Origin: Opisthorchis felineus
Lineage: Eukaryota > Platyhelminthes > Trematoda > Opisthorchiida > Opisthorchiidae
DNA: 64,000 nt
Direction: 5' to 3'
NCBI GenBank assembly: GCA_004794785.1
Contig: SJOL01006425.1
Location: 959,097 to 1,023,096, forward strand
In this document: positions 36,774-49,639 of the stretch, in pieces
Numbering within the stretch: the stretch's first letter is position 1
How the letters are laid out: the number at the start of each line of letters is the position of its first letter
Program-made: the position numbers and the translations under genes
Notes under the pieces: model-generated
What the model saw: only the letters and a program-made list of their open reading frames with translations
The model's database searches: none
Told to the model about the DNA's origin: nothing

Positions 36774-39700
36774 TGGGAAGTTTGTGTATTGTTTTAGATG
36801 TCTTTATATGCAGACACAATGGTGCTGGAATACACGCTTCCACCCACTCATTCATTCATCCCACAGCAGTAATGTATTTTTCCCATTAAGTGAATCATGG
36901 ACACACCAACACCACTACACAGAAATGTTCTCATTCCTCGACAGATCTGAGTTACTTAATAAATATCCCAGTGGCAAATGAAATTGTGAAAATTGGATAG
37001 GATTGTTTGTTACACCGAGATTTTACTGGTAACCAGTAGAACAGTAGAATGAACTTCCTATCGTTGTAACATGTTTACAGAGTATAAGCCCTCAGAGTAC
37101 AATCCCTAGTAATGACGGCATTTTTGAAGCGCGCTTGACTCTGTACCACCAAACTGCCTACCGTCTCTGGTCGCTCCTGTGGAGAAACAAGAATATGGAA
37201 ACAGTTGTCCACAACAACACAGCTTCTGTGCAATTTTTTCCTTTACATCTACCTGACACGTCCAAATAAGGACACAATTTGGAGGATTTTGTTACACAAG
37301 TACTCTCCATTCGTTGTTTGGATGTAAAACTTGGTAAACCAAGCAGAACCGTTTGCTTCTACACAACATCGTTTCTAAACTGTGTTTGACCTTAAAAAAA
37401 CCGGAACTGAAGAACGGCCTTTTCTTTTTTCATAGTTTTTTCTAAAGTAGTTCTATTTAAAAGCTGATTGCTGTAAATAGAAAAACAGTTCCCCAAAGGC
37501 CAGCTCACTCACAACAGGCGGTAATGGAAGTGATGCAGTGTACCATGATCAAACACGTTGCTTCGTATCAAAAGTACTTCTATTTGAGTATCGTCCATGG
37601 AAAACCTGACAGAGTTGAACTACTTGCCGTTATTCAGTGTATGGCTTAAAAAGACGGCTCCGGATTACACCGCCAGAGAAGTATGAAAATATTGAAACCT
37701 TTTACACTCAGCATGAGCCTGAAAATGGGTGCAGCGATCAGAATGGTGGCAAAGTGAAAGATGATTCATAGCGAAACTCGCTCAAATCATTCGTTGGAAT
37801 GTGGCGACAGCTAGTCACTGTTTTCAGAACAAGAGAAAAATATTCAATTTCAGATATGTTCGATCAAATAAACACTTCTGAGCATTGTGTGCCTGATAAA
37901 TGATAGAGATTTTAGGGTTTTAAACTGCTGCACAACATCAATCTGTTGCAGTTCAACTCCTGAATTGGGTTATTTAGATCTTATTCAGCCAAAATACACC
38001 CCTTGATATGTTCCACTGTAAACTGTACTCAACCCTGGCTGATGTTCCTTTATCCAAAAATATGGTCGTCGAAAACGGAGACAAGGCATCAGGAAAAGTC
38101 AAACAAAATTTTTCCTACACAGAAACATGAATCACCACAGTTACTGTGGTGATAGATAGAGGCATTTACATTATTCACTTCTTAACTTTGAGTTTCCTTG
38201 GGCTTGCCTCAAGAATTTCAAATTTCTAGCCTATCCAGTGCGCGCTGCTAGCTTAGGTTAATTTCGGCTCTGCTTGAATCTACAGAAACTTGTGCTCAGT
38301 TACAAACGCAATTAACTGCAGTTTGAATTTGGAAGTTTCCTCAGTGAATACAGCGTATGCGGCGTCACAACAATACGCAGGATATCCGGGTACAGTGGAA
38401 CACTAGAAAGGTTAGGAAGATGCGGGTGAAATTTCCACTTCACGTCGGCGATATGCCAATATTGGGAATACCCTGCACAAACAGTTAGATACAGACAAAT
38501 TATAGTGTTATATCAATTAAAAACGATGTACAGGCATAGAATCCGGCTATAAACGGTGTTAGATCACGCAAGTAAAGTTCTGGTTTTGTTATGTGGAAGA
38601 GACGATTTCATCCTGCTTGAGCCATGTCGTGTGCTGAACTCTGATCACGTGGGCCATTCAGCTGAGATGGCGTTGGTCAGCAGAGTAAGCCGGATGCGAC
38701 GTTTGCACGAATTCCTTGTAGGCAAAAAATCAGGCTTTTCGGTGGCAGTCACCGCCACTCGAGCCGTGCAAACCGGATTTTTTGTTTCCGTAAGAACTTC
38801 GCACAAAAACTACATCTAACGTCACCTACTGAACATCGTCGGTTTCGCAAAGGTGACAGATCACAGTCATCCCGGTTGGACAACTCACGTGATCAGGGTT
38901 CAGCTCATGACATGGCCACCTCTTCATTTTCTACATGACCAAACCAGAATTCTATTCATGTGATCTATCACCATTTCTTCTGGTATGAATGTTACGCTTG
39001 CACACCTCTTTATATTTTAGTTAGGTTTATCATTTTTACGTATTCGTTAGGTCAAAAAACGGAATCTAACTGATAAAAAGCACCCATTTGTAGTTCCGGT
39101 ATTCTCCTTACGGTCTGTGGGGATAAACTGCTCAGTCTTACCCAAGTGAATTTGGCAATAATGGCTCACCCGTCTGGCTATACAACTGCCTCCTCCTGTC
39201 CACCCCCTGTCTTATTCCATGGGGTTTGCCTCGGGCGTTTACACGGATGCAGATACGGCTTGGCGCAAAACATATGCGGCATTACCAACTGTGCGCAGGC
39301 TGTGTCGACGTATTTCGATGTGACGGGCCAATGCGGGAAAAGAATGCCAGCCCACCATCGCTGCTCTTGCTGAGAACATTCTGACAAACTGACATGTGGG
39401 GTTTACGGAGGTTGATATGACTTTAGAAACTCAGAAAAAGATTTTCCTTGTATTATGATAGACTAGTACGAGAACTGCTGTGCACAGCATTCGCCACTGA
39501 ACTTTTTTTCCGCAATGAACTGGACCGGGGAATATAGACATTCACTTTGAGCTACGCCACTTACATTAACAACTTAGACTTGTTTTCTGCTAACGTCATC
39601 CTCGCTTGATGCCAGTTTTTTTTGGAAAACAGAACGACCCTGTAAACATGTTGCAGTATATGTGATCCACACGTGGCTCACATAATTTAGTGGGTCGTAA

Positions 39701-42700
39701 ACCCTTCTGACGAAGTATCTGCAGGGAGCAAACTACGGAGGCTTTCTTCCATAGGAGCTTCACCTATGTCTGCCCATTTCGATGATATAATGTTGAGAAA
39801 GGAGCGGTCTCATCATCGGGACAGCTTGAGCTGCATGTAAGTTTCATAAATGTAAACTCAAGAAGAGCAGTGTACGCGTCAGTATGTACTCTTGTCTGGA
39901 CTGATCAGAACTGAATTGAGTCAAGAGCAAGCTGAGCGCGGTTGGTGACCTCAACACTCTACTAGTATGCTGCTACAAATGTCCCCAATCTCACAAAAGC
40001 TGTCTCTCAAATCACACGCTCAGCACCATACAACACGTTAATTTGATTGGCTACTACGCTCGCAGCCAACAGCCAAACAGTTGAGCTTCTGACGAGCACA
40101 ACTCGACAAAAGTCTTCATTGTTGAGACAAGAATTCACAAGAACCTCTCTAACTCAAACTCGCTACACTGTAGAAATAGTGTGGGAACTGGTGACAACCT
40201 TTGTATTCTTGTTCTGCGAAGATTTGTTTCTACAAATCAATAGGTACATGTTAAACGACATGTTATCCAGCCGACAATAAAGCCGTTCTCCCTGTATTGC
40301 TGCACCGATTTTGTAGCAGTCAGGTTTTGAGGACATCAATGCGCGTTGACAACGCTGAGTACAACAGGCTCAATTTGTAACCAGGCCAAGTTATTCCCTA
40401 GTCAACAATGTGTTGGAACTCCGCCTGAGTGAATGAATAGTATCTATCGCATAAGCGCTGTGTTTCTGTTTCGTCCACAGAGTGAGGCTTAACTTTTTCC
40501 TGTCACATCTTTCTGCCTAGATGGTTCATTTTGCTGAGAGTGCCTAGTAATTGTGAAAAAATATAGGTATGACCTGCTCTACACACGACTAAGACACTCG
40601 AATAGTCCTAATTTCTGTATGCTACCAAACAGTGCTTTTTTCAAATATCGATTAGAAAGTCACAACGTCCAATTGAGGTCAGCCACTCTTGCGTGAGTCC
40701 AACGCTAGTTTGAGTTATGGTTAGTTGTAACGGTTACTGACTGTGCCTATATGTGGGCCAAGGCTGAACTGGTGGCTCCCCTTTCTAGGCTGTTATGTTT
40801 TTGGGACAATTTTCTTGAGTTAATTTCTACTGATATCGATGGTGCATGTTGATGAGAATCGCGACGCACATGTGCTTACAAGCATGGTTGGCTGCCTGTC
40901 CCACGTTGCATTTGTTGCATCATGTGAGTTCGTGTGCACTGCGGTGACCATCATTAGTGGACTTGAATCTTGGTAGGGAGCTTGAAATGGGATTTATGAA
41001 AGAGATTATCAACTTATCAGAAAGAAACAGTGCATTGGCACTAAAATCGACAGGGTTAAAGAAGCCAACTGCGCTCAATGAGTGAGTATCACCCAATCAG
41101 TTAGTCAACCAACCAGTCACTCGATCACGAACCGTTTAAAGAAATCTATACGAAGCTGGAACAAACTGCTAACATGCGAAATTCATCGAAAGGCCTGGGT
41201 GCATCTCTCTGGGTTGACACTAAATGGATTGCCACTCACTAAGGATTCTCACATGGGCATCATGTGCGTAATTTCCGCATGAAATACTGCAGCGTAATGG
41301 TTTCGGCAAACTATGGTAGCATAATCGCCCGTTTTTCGATGGCGTACATGGCAACACAGAATATCAAGTCTGTCAATTCTCCCTGGCCTCAGAGCCTCAG
41401 CCTACGCATCACCTTTCTTCCGTGAGGACAACACAGCAGACAACAGCAGTCGCGTCCAGGTGCATCAGCGTAATTTACATCTGGTACTTCAGACTCCTCG
41501 GGGGGAGACAAAGTTTTGGAACAGGGAAGTACGTATCAATTGGACTCGTCTTGGCTCTCAAGCGTGTCCAGTCAGGTTACAGCTGGCCAAACGAGTGGTC
41601 TTACGTTGGCGGGCAGGGAGTGCGGCGGTCGAAATTAGGGATGTTGAAGTTAACCAAGGTTACGTAATCAAAAGAACAAGCCATACCAACCACTTGTTGA
41701 AGAATAAAGTTTCCGGGGGAATTCGGGGGACATGAAAAATAGGGTAAATGTGTTATGGCTAGTAAAGTGCTTGTTTCTGTTTGATGCCAGCTTGATTCGC
41801 CACAGGTGACACAAAAACAGGTTTTAGGAATAAATAGCAGTAAGGTGAAGCGCCCCTATCCATTCTATTGAGCGAGCATTCTGTACAGAACCTCTGGCGG
41901 GAAGATCTCTCTGTAAGCGATAGGTGGACTAAATGCAAGCAAACGCAATTAGGCCTATGGTGAATTGATCCATCAGCAATTGTACGCCACCAAATATATC
42001 CTGAGTCTTTCAAATACTTCCACGAGCCACAGGTATTTTGCTTTCTGGACGAAAGGCTTTTGGATTAATGCTGACGGTCTTCAGAGTGATCGAGGGATCA
42101 TCCTGTCAGCTTTCTGGTCAGCTTTCCTCCTACTTATGGGTTTAACAACTACTTCCCGCAATTTGACCACATTCTCAGATAGAACATCCCTCACTAAACG
42201 ATACGGCTCTTTTTGAAGTCGACGCGTCTTCGAGTGTCCTCGTCCACAAACGACTCTCAGTCAGCAGGGAGTTTTAACTAGACCGGCGTTCTTCTTCCAG
42301 GAAGGAAATCCGGGAGAGCTTGGAGATTCGGTTTACACGAGCAACAAAAATTTCCCAGGAAGTCGTAGTCCATAATTCCATAGACTCCGGAGCGTATAAT
42401 GCTACAATACAATATCCTCCACGGTATCTACTTTCTCCTTCCAAGATGATATCAATTGGCTACGTTTGCTCTGGTTCCTGCTGGATTTTTCTACATATTT
42501 TGCACCGAGACTTTTCCTCGGTTCAGTTTTTTGGTCATTCTGTAAATCAACCGTCTCCTATGTAGAAGTAGTGTTGTTACCATTTGCTAGAAATTTGGCA
42601 TCTTTAGAGCAGCTGGAGACCTCTTTAGTCAATGGACTTGACTACTGGACCTCACTCCTACTGGATAAACGGTGCGGTGTTCTTTCTGAAGCACGAAAGC

Positions 42701-43081
42701 TACCGCATGTTTTGTCAGACCGCTTGAACCTATCCGGTCATTCTGTTTCTGACAGTACATGGTGGTAACGATGGCCGGTCTGCCAGCAAACATCCTTCTG
42801 AGTTGTAATTCACATTCATGAAGGGTGTGCTAAAAAGCCGATCGTCGGTTCCATCCATGATCCCAAGACGGTTAATCTGGGTCCGGTTATTGGACTACTG
42901 ATGCTCGTGTACATGTCTTGCTGCAAGCCAGATATAAATCAGCTGTGATTTTCCCAGTGCTAGCAGCAGCGTTTACATTCAGCGGCATCACACAGACTAT
43001 CTGGTAATGAGTTTCAAAAACACATTCGTATTTAGCGAAAGTTTAACAGGCTCTACAAGCAATAATTCCGAACCCCGAGCC
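36772..43081. other. Long stretch without a recognisable gene
   Basis: I see no family-level protein match, RNA gene or known repeat copy here. Open frames are short and AT-biased. Confidence 0.4.
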
Positions 43082-43150
43082 TAGTTGAGTACAGTACAGT
43101 ATAGTAAAGTATGGTATAATATAGCGTAGGAAGTGTAGTGCAGTATACTA
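43082..43150. repeat. Degenerate AGTAC/AGTAT pentanucleotide repeat
   Basis: Successive five-base units of the form AGTAC, AGTAT, AGTAA, AGTAT, GGTAT, AATAT drift through the run, ending GTGCAGTATA. Confidence 0.75.
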
Positions 43151-43734
43151 CGGCACAAAGAATAATTCAGCAAATGCCTTATTGTTTATAAAAAAATGGG
43201 CTTTACTCCAGTTTACTTTTTAGACTACTTTCGGTAACATTCCAAGCCACTCTCACCTTTGAGTGGAATCCAGCCGTCATAACAAAAACGAAATGTAAAT
43301 TTTTATGTAAAATGCACTAAACTGGTCGCCCAGTTGATGATATCTCTTATTTGTTACGATTCACAAAAGAGAAGCCGTGCGCTGTTCGACTTCTAGGAAT
43401 CATGATGGTCACACAGTCTAGCGTTCAAGCTCAGCGTGAGGACTTTCCAATCTGACACAGCATGAAACATCAAAGGTTTGAGTGCAGCATTATCCAACAT
43501 TTTCTCAAACCACGTGAACTATCATCTAATGGCACAATCGCATAAGTGTCTGAAGTATATGGCCGGGATACCAAGGCCATATTTGTTGTGATCATAAGAG
43601 CTAATAACGACACACTCTTCATTCTTCAGAATTGCACATTCAAGCCCCGCGTGCAGAGTAAGTGCAGTGGTTCTACCTGCATCTTGTTCGTTTGATAACT
43701 TGCAAATAATCACTTATGTTCGATAAGTACATTC

Positions 43735-44345
43735 ATTTGCACACCAACTTAGTTTTCATGGGGGAGTCAATTGAATCCAAGCTAAATCTCTTGTTTGTGA
43801 TGTTCTTCAACTGAATGTGCTGCACAGAGGCTGCCTCATGTTTCAATTGGTAAGATTTTCGAGATATCGCAGTTTATTTTCATGAATAGAACTACTCACA
43901 AGGTTGCTGAAAGCCCTTCGACAGCCCATGACCGGTTTCGCCCAGCTTGGAGCTCATTAGGTGGGCATAATTCCCGAATTTCCGTCAACCCTATGTTCTA
44001 TTCAAATCCAAGTTACGCGAAATTCGAAAGGTGCACGCATTTGCGACTTCTCTAATATCGTACCAACTGAACTTGAGGCAGCCCTTGTGCAGCGTATTCA
44101 GTCGAAGCATGTCATAACCAGAAGTTTCAGCTGGAATTCGTTGGAATTCCGTTGACACCAACTTGATTTTCAGATGGTTGTACTTCACGAATTGTGTAAA
44201 ATCTGGGTTCAAGTATACCATAAGGCTGGAGGGAACTCGGATACTATGCTTGCCTCTTGAGTGCCAAGAACGCCGCAAGCGGTTGTGGACTGTCGAGGAG
44301 TTTTCAGCAACCTTATGGGTAGTTTCCTTGATGAAAATCACTTAT
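43735..44345. repeat. Inverted pair of hammerhead repeat units
   Basis: 43740-44030 is a near full unit on minus: TTGACGGAAATTCGGG, the ribozyme (43966-43924), the body with CGATATCTCGAAAATC-like sequence, then the tail at 43800-43740. 44050-44345 carries the same parts on + (body, TTTCAGCTGGAATTCG tail, GGGTTCAAGTATACCATAAG, then a badly decayed ribozyme at 44250-44300 and TTTTCAGCAACCTTA). Confidence 0.7.
43924..43966 (-). ncRNA. Hammerhead ribozyme with palindromic stem III, one core change
   Basis: Minus strand: stem I GCCCAC/ATGGGC (first pair lost), core CTAATGA (43960-43954; CTGATGA expected), stem II GCTC/GGGC, intact GAAACCGGTC (43939-43930). Cleavage would follow the C complementary to 43930. 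Confidence 0.65.
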
Positions 44346-45554
44346 GTTGTTCTTGTCAGTCTAAGAAACTCCCACATTGATGCACTAATCTGTTTCGTAC
44401 CGTCCCAAATATAGAAAAACTCATCAGGAACGGTTATCTGTACCTTAGGATTCTTCTTGAAGTCCTTTAAGAGCTTGGTGGAGGCAGTAAAATTCCCGGA
44501 AGAAACACGGTTGTATACAATCCAAGCTGACATAGGTTACTGATCGGGTTTAACGCAATACAGTTCGTATATCAAAAGTTCAAAGGTTTATGAAGGCAAA
44601 CTCACTTCTTCGAATGATTTTGGATATCATTAAAATCTTTTTCAATGTTTTTTTCGTCTCATCAGGCTAAATAAGCTCAAAAAATGCATTTGTTACTTCT
44701 AAGTAGCCTAACGAATGTACAGACAACCCTCGAACAAGGAACAACCCTCCCTGGAGGAAACTTTGATCGGTAAAGGGCAGATCGGGTGCCCTGCCAGCCA
44801 GTGCTGCACTAACCGTGTCTTCTCAGTAGGAGCCGAAACGTTTGTACTCCAGCTGCCGACCTCCTTGGACATACCACAAACAAGGACATTTTAACTCTCG
44901 ATATGGCTTCCCTTTTGCGGTGTCTTGCTATAGTCTTGCATCATGTTATCTGTGTATGTGTCCAAGAAAGATAATTATTGGTGTAGATTTCTTCCTGCAA
45001 GGGAAGTCAGTGTATGCTGTATAGCCGAGAAGCAACGTACTGTAAGAAAATTATTTTCAAAATTATAGTCTCTCTACGAAGGATAGTCTGATAGTTTTGT
45101 GTTCTACAATGAGCAGAAAAAGCAGTTTAGCCTTTCCAACAACCGTAATACGAGTGTTACCAGCCGAGGTCAAGTGGTTTATTGACCCCTGACTGTGACC
45201 AGGGCTCAGTAGACCACTCTGTCTCTGTGGATCACAACCTTGTTCACACATGGCAGCAAACCTACACGAGAACTGCGGTCAGTTTGGCGGTGTGAAACCC
45301 AGTTTAAAATGCATGTCCACTAGGGCATGACCAAACTTTCGCAGTGTACAATACTGGCTTGAAGGACCCAAAAGTTCATTGTGAATTGTGGCAGCAGTGT
45401 CATGGGAAGTTGTAAAAAAACAAGGAAAGGCAATACAAATGAGGAAATTAATGATACCCCAACGTTAAAAACTGTCAAAAAAGGAGGACCTCATCCCCCA
45501 AGTTTTGGTCTGAAAGCAAGAGTTTAGAGAAACAACACAGTGGTTTGGCGAAAT
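44346..45554. other. No recognisable feature
   Basis: Short open frames only. Confidence 0.4.
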
Positions 45555-45632
45555 ACACTCATCTGCAAACAAATTTGGTTTTGCGAGAGACTCACCTGGA
45601 ACCCAGCTGAATCTCTCGTTTGTGATGTTTCC
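45555..45632 (-). repeat. Hammerhead repeat, tail fragment only
   Basis: Minus-sense tail: matches GAAATACACTCATTTGCAAA and TCACCTGGAACCCAGCTGAA of the other copies. Ends at the GTTTGTGATGTTTCC junction; no ribozyme. Confidence 0.7.
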
Positions 45633-46589
45633 ACAGTGGTTTATTTAAAATGGGTTTCTCGCACATCTGCCTGCCAAAGGCTTCTTATCATATTTAATGC
45701 AGCTTTGTTGTGACAATGGGAAAAGCAACCCCACACGAAGAACGTGTTTTACGTGTATTTACGTGAAACAAAATGATTTTCTTTCTAGGGGGTCTCTAGC
45801 TTAGCGTGCATCGACTCATAAAATCCTAACAAGATTCAACTCAACGCCGTGTTTGGCTTCCATAGAGTGTCAAGGGTATCGCGGATTCGTCCTCCAATAG
45901 TCCTTCACGATTTGCTCAATTCCGTTCGTGCACCCCATCTACATTGACGGGAGCAACACTCGGATATCATGAAGTTTAATGGTTTTGAGCCAAGCTAGAA
46001 AGGTATTTCCTTACCAGCAGCATCCACTATCACATAACTCCCCATTATATGGGTTTGAAAAGACTATCATCCCTATGAGTAGTCTAAGCATGACATCGCC
46101 TCACTAACCAGTAACTCGGAGCGCACTGCAATGATAAGAAATGAGAATACAGTGAAAAGAGCTACATCCTGGACGTAGAAGCAGCTCATCCTAATTCGGT
46201 TTCATGGTTTAGCGTTGTTTTAAAGGTACCCGTGGACCAGTCTGTGTATATAGGACCTATCGTTGAGGCTCACTGAAAACACAGATTTCCCATCTTTAGA
46301 GGCTACTCGGAATAAATGCTCCTACGGATCAACACAAGATTGGTCATAGCACAGGGGTAACTGTACCATGCCTGTCCCCGACTAATTGCATTGTACTTCT
46401 CCCGTTTTCAGGTAAATTCCATTCACTCTTGCCATTCACCAGTGTCGCTTCAGTCTCAAGATTGTCTGACTTAACTGTTATGCGATGCTTCCGGCCAAAT
46501 TTTTATCGATTGCCATCACAGGCATCCCTCTGACATGTCTGCTACCATGGTAACAAAATTAACTGAAAGGAAGGTATCCTTTGCGGAAT

Positions 46590-46790
46590 ACATTCACTTG
46601 CAAACCAATTCGGTTTGGACAGGAGACCCAGGTGAGTCACAGCCAATTCTCTGGCTTGCGATATTCTTCAGGTAAAACATAAGGTTGACGGAAATTCAAA
46701 AGTGAGCCACAAAGAAGGGTGAAGGGTCGAAGAGTTTTCAGCAATCCGGTGAATAGTGTTTTTATCAAGAACAAGCCGCCCTTGTTTATT
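46590..46790 (+). repeat. Hammerhead repeat, decayed copy
   Basis: Tail remnants (GAATACATTCACTTGCAAAC, GAGACCCAGGTGAGTC), then AACATAAGGTTGACGG, a ribozyme relic (GAGCCACAAAGAAGGGTGAA; core CTGATG and ACCGGT lost) and GAGTTTTCAGCAATCC. Confidence 0.6.
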
Positions 46791-46899
46791 CTGCTTAACA
46801 GTATAGAAGGATGACGTGTGCTATTTGACGCATTTTGCTTGTATGAACCTTTACAGCTCAGAGGAAGAGTAATTTCACAAGATGAGTGAAACTTCCTTC

Positions 46900-47180
46900 C
46901 GAGAGATCGTCACTCGAGGAATCAGTCAATACGTGAGCATGTGATGTGGTTTCGATGACCGAAAGGTGAATGACGCGATTTCCTGTCTAAGTGAGAGCTA
47001 GTCACACTGCTGATCAGCCGCTTGTGGCCAAACGGTTCAGTGATCGGAAGGTAGCGAGTTCGAAACTCTGAATTTCGTGAGATGATGATTCCCAAAGAGC
47101 ATGAAACAGCTGTACAGGGATTCTCGGTTTTTCAGCATGGATTGACTTCACTGACACGATGAAATCTCTAAGAAAACATT
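46900..47180 (+). mobile_element. tRNA-derived SINE, family B, near full length
   Basis: 5' part CGTCACTCGAGGAATCAG, A-box-like GTGGCCAAACGG (about 47026-47037), B-box-like CGAGTTCGAAACTC (47055-47068), body AAACAGCTGTACAGGG and end GATTGACTTCACTGACACGA. It stops just before the end of the reading frame that enters from the palindrome. Confidence 0.7.
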
Positions 47181-47193
47181 TCTTGACTTTTAT

Positions 47194-48361
47194 TTACCTA
47201 GCATGCCAGTCGTTCCAAACAGTGTTGAGAACCGAAGAAAACCACTGAAAATGGCTTGCGTCATTTGAATCAGACACGACATTCATTACCATTCGAGGAG
47301 AGTTCTCAATGCAAATCCTGTAGAACTTCAATCGTAGAACTTCAAGTTTCGCCGCTTCGCAGGAACCTAGAGAGACATCAGAAAATAGTAGCTGCGAACA
47401 GGCTGAATTAGATGTGGATTCGGAAATTGGGTCTAGAGTTTGCCCTACTCTGCCACTGGTTCCAATTTTTTTGCTTGGGGAACTCACTTGAGTTTTCTGC
47501 TCCAGCAATGCGAACAGGATAATGATCTGCTGCTGAGTGTGGATGGTTTGAAAATCGCTTTGGAATAGTCGATGAATATTTACGTTGCAGTTGCTGAATC
47601 GTTTGGGCGTTTAAAGAATGGTTCGGTGTGTAACTTCGTCTAGTGTGAGTCTTGGGTTTGGGATGACGAATGGGGCGAATAATTACAGTAACTCCGTCGT
47701 CTTCGTCAACAGACAGTGCCGAAGGTAGTGAGAAAACATTTGGGTTTGACTCTGAAAAAGGAGACTCCCTGCAGTTGCGTAAAGATTGGACCGAACAATC
47801 TCCGTGGATGTTATTTCTTTTCGATCTTGAGAAATGTGGGAAACTTGGATCATTTGCGCTGGTTGCCACTCCAGAAAGCTGCGGTTTTACACCGGGTCGC
47901 GGGCTGAAGAAGATCCTGAATAAATGAAGACTCAGCAGACATGCCAAACAAAATCTGGCGTATTCTTGGGGGTTGTTCATCCAAACTGAGGGGACGGCAC
48001 CAGATTCCATTGGGCATTGTCGGGAACGAAGATTGTTTAACGGAATGCTTGAAGCGTCGGCTGGCACCTCATCTGATTGTTCAGTGGAGGAAGGCGTCAA
48101 TGACATTAAATGGACTAAGCAGGCCTTGATTACACGGATTAACTGAAAGGATATGGCTGATGGGCTTGACCAGTGTGTTGAGGAATGTCCGCGATAAGTA
48201 TCGTTTTTTGTCGCGTTTCCCGATGACTGACTGAGTGAAAGATATTTCATCAACTCACGCAGTAACTCAAGCTCAGTTAGTCTGTTGTGTACTGATCGGT
48301 TTTCGCTTGAGTGTGTCCCACTGCTAGTCTCTGTATTGCACTGCCCCCGTCTGTCGGATCG
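47194..48361 (-). CDS. Uncharacterised Ser-rich coding region in the left arm, continuing past it
   Basis: Minus sense. The arm holds one long open frame with LTELELLRELMKYLSLSQSS, a central Ser/Pro-rich part, and DEDDGVTVIIRPIRHPKPK. It then has AQTIQQLQRKY and YPVRIAGAENS ending at a GTGAGT donor-like site. A 40-base intron to GTGGCAGAG would join in phase to GQTLDPISESTSNSACSQLL. That second frame leaves the arm and stays open through LRLKFYRICIENSPRMVMNV to a stop at 47194, beside a possible GTAAAT donor. This continuation into unique DNA suggests the minus strand is the original gene. The 5' end is cut by the palindrome centre, and the family is unknown. Confidence 0.45.
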
Positions 48362-49348
48362 CCCCGATCGATCCGACAGACGGGGGCAGTGCAATACAGA
48401 GACTAGCAGTGGGACACACTCAAGCGAAAACCGATCAGTACACAACAGACTAACTGAGCTTGAGTTACTGCGTGAGTTGATGAAATATCTTTCACTCAGT
48501 CAGTCATCGGGAAACGCGACAAAAAACGATACTTATCGCGGACATTCCTCAACACACTGGTCAAGCCCATCAGCCATATCCTTTCAGTTAATCCGTGTAA
48601 TCAAGGCCTGCTTAGTCCATTTAATGTCATTGACGCCTTCCTCCACTGAACAATCAGATGAGGTGCCAGCCGACGCTTCAAGCATTCCGTTAAACAATCT
48701 TCGTTCCCGACAATGCCCAATGGAATCTGGTGCCGTCCCCTCAGTTTGGATGAACAACCCCCAAGAATACGCCAGATTTTGTTTGGCATGTCTGCTGAGT
48801 CTTCATTTATTCAGGATCTTCTTCAGCCCGCGACCCGGTGTAAAACCGCAGCTTTCTGGAGTGGCAACCAGCGCAAATGATCCAAGTTTCCCACATTTCT
48901 CAAGATCGAAAAGAAATAACATCCACGGAGATTGTTCGGTCCAATCTTTACGCAACTGCAGGGAGTCTCCTTTTTCAGAGTCAAACCCAAATGTTTTCTC
49001 ACTACCTTCGGCACTGTCTGTTGACGAAGACGACGGAGTTACTGTAATTATTCGCCCCATTCGTCATCCCAAACCCAAGACTCACACTAGACGAAGTTAC
49101 ACACCGAACCATTCTTTAAACGCCCAAACGATTCAGCAACTGCAACGTAAATATTCATCGACTATTCCAAAGCGATTTTCAAACCATCCACACTCAGCAG
49201 CAGATCATTATCCTGTTCGCATTGCTGGAGCAGAAAACTCAAGTGAGTTCCCCAAGCAAAAAAATTGGAACCAGTGGCAGAGTAGGGCAAACTCTAGACC
49301 CAATTTCCGAATCCACATCTAATTCAGCCTGTTCGCAGCTACTATTTT
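47382..49348. repeat. 980-bp inverted repeat (palindrome) with 7-bp spacer
   Basis: Arms 47382-48361 and 48369-49348, spacer CCCCGAT at 48362-48368. Positions x and y pair with x + y = 96730. The identical 345-codon frames at 47408-48445 (-) and 48285-49322 (+) keep the same sum, so there is no indel between the arms; the only protein differences I see come from the spacer. Sequence diverges abruptly outside 47382 and 49348. Confidence 0.97.
48369..49348 (+). pseudogene. Mirror copy of the coding region in the right arm
   Basis: Same coding content as the left arm, in + sense. The second frame (SNSACSQLLF) runs into a stop four codons after the arm ends, whereas in the left arm it continues for about 60 codons. 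This looks like the truncated inverted copy. Confidence 0.5.
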
Positions 49349-49639
49349 ATCTCTCGTGACAGTCCACTACATTCTTGCAATCCAACTGCCAAGGTCGGCG
49401 AACAGATCAACAACCAAGCAGCGCACCCGAGCTACCTATATTCCAAAACATTACCAACATCAGAAAACCTGGCTGTTTGATTGAAAACCCACAAAGTGTA
49501 AAGTGATGTTCTGAGACATACGGCCTTTGAATATATGTGATCTAGTGGTAACCTACTGGTTCCCAGTACTTACGGCTCGTCGCTTGCTAATATGCTACAA
49601 GATGCTACGGTCTCCTGAGTATACATATGTTGTCCCAAA

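Noticed and set aside
47670..47927. Plus readings inside the left palindrome arm and their mirror images in the right arm
   Set aside because: They are antisense to the longer 345-codon frame, which has the better exon character.
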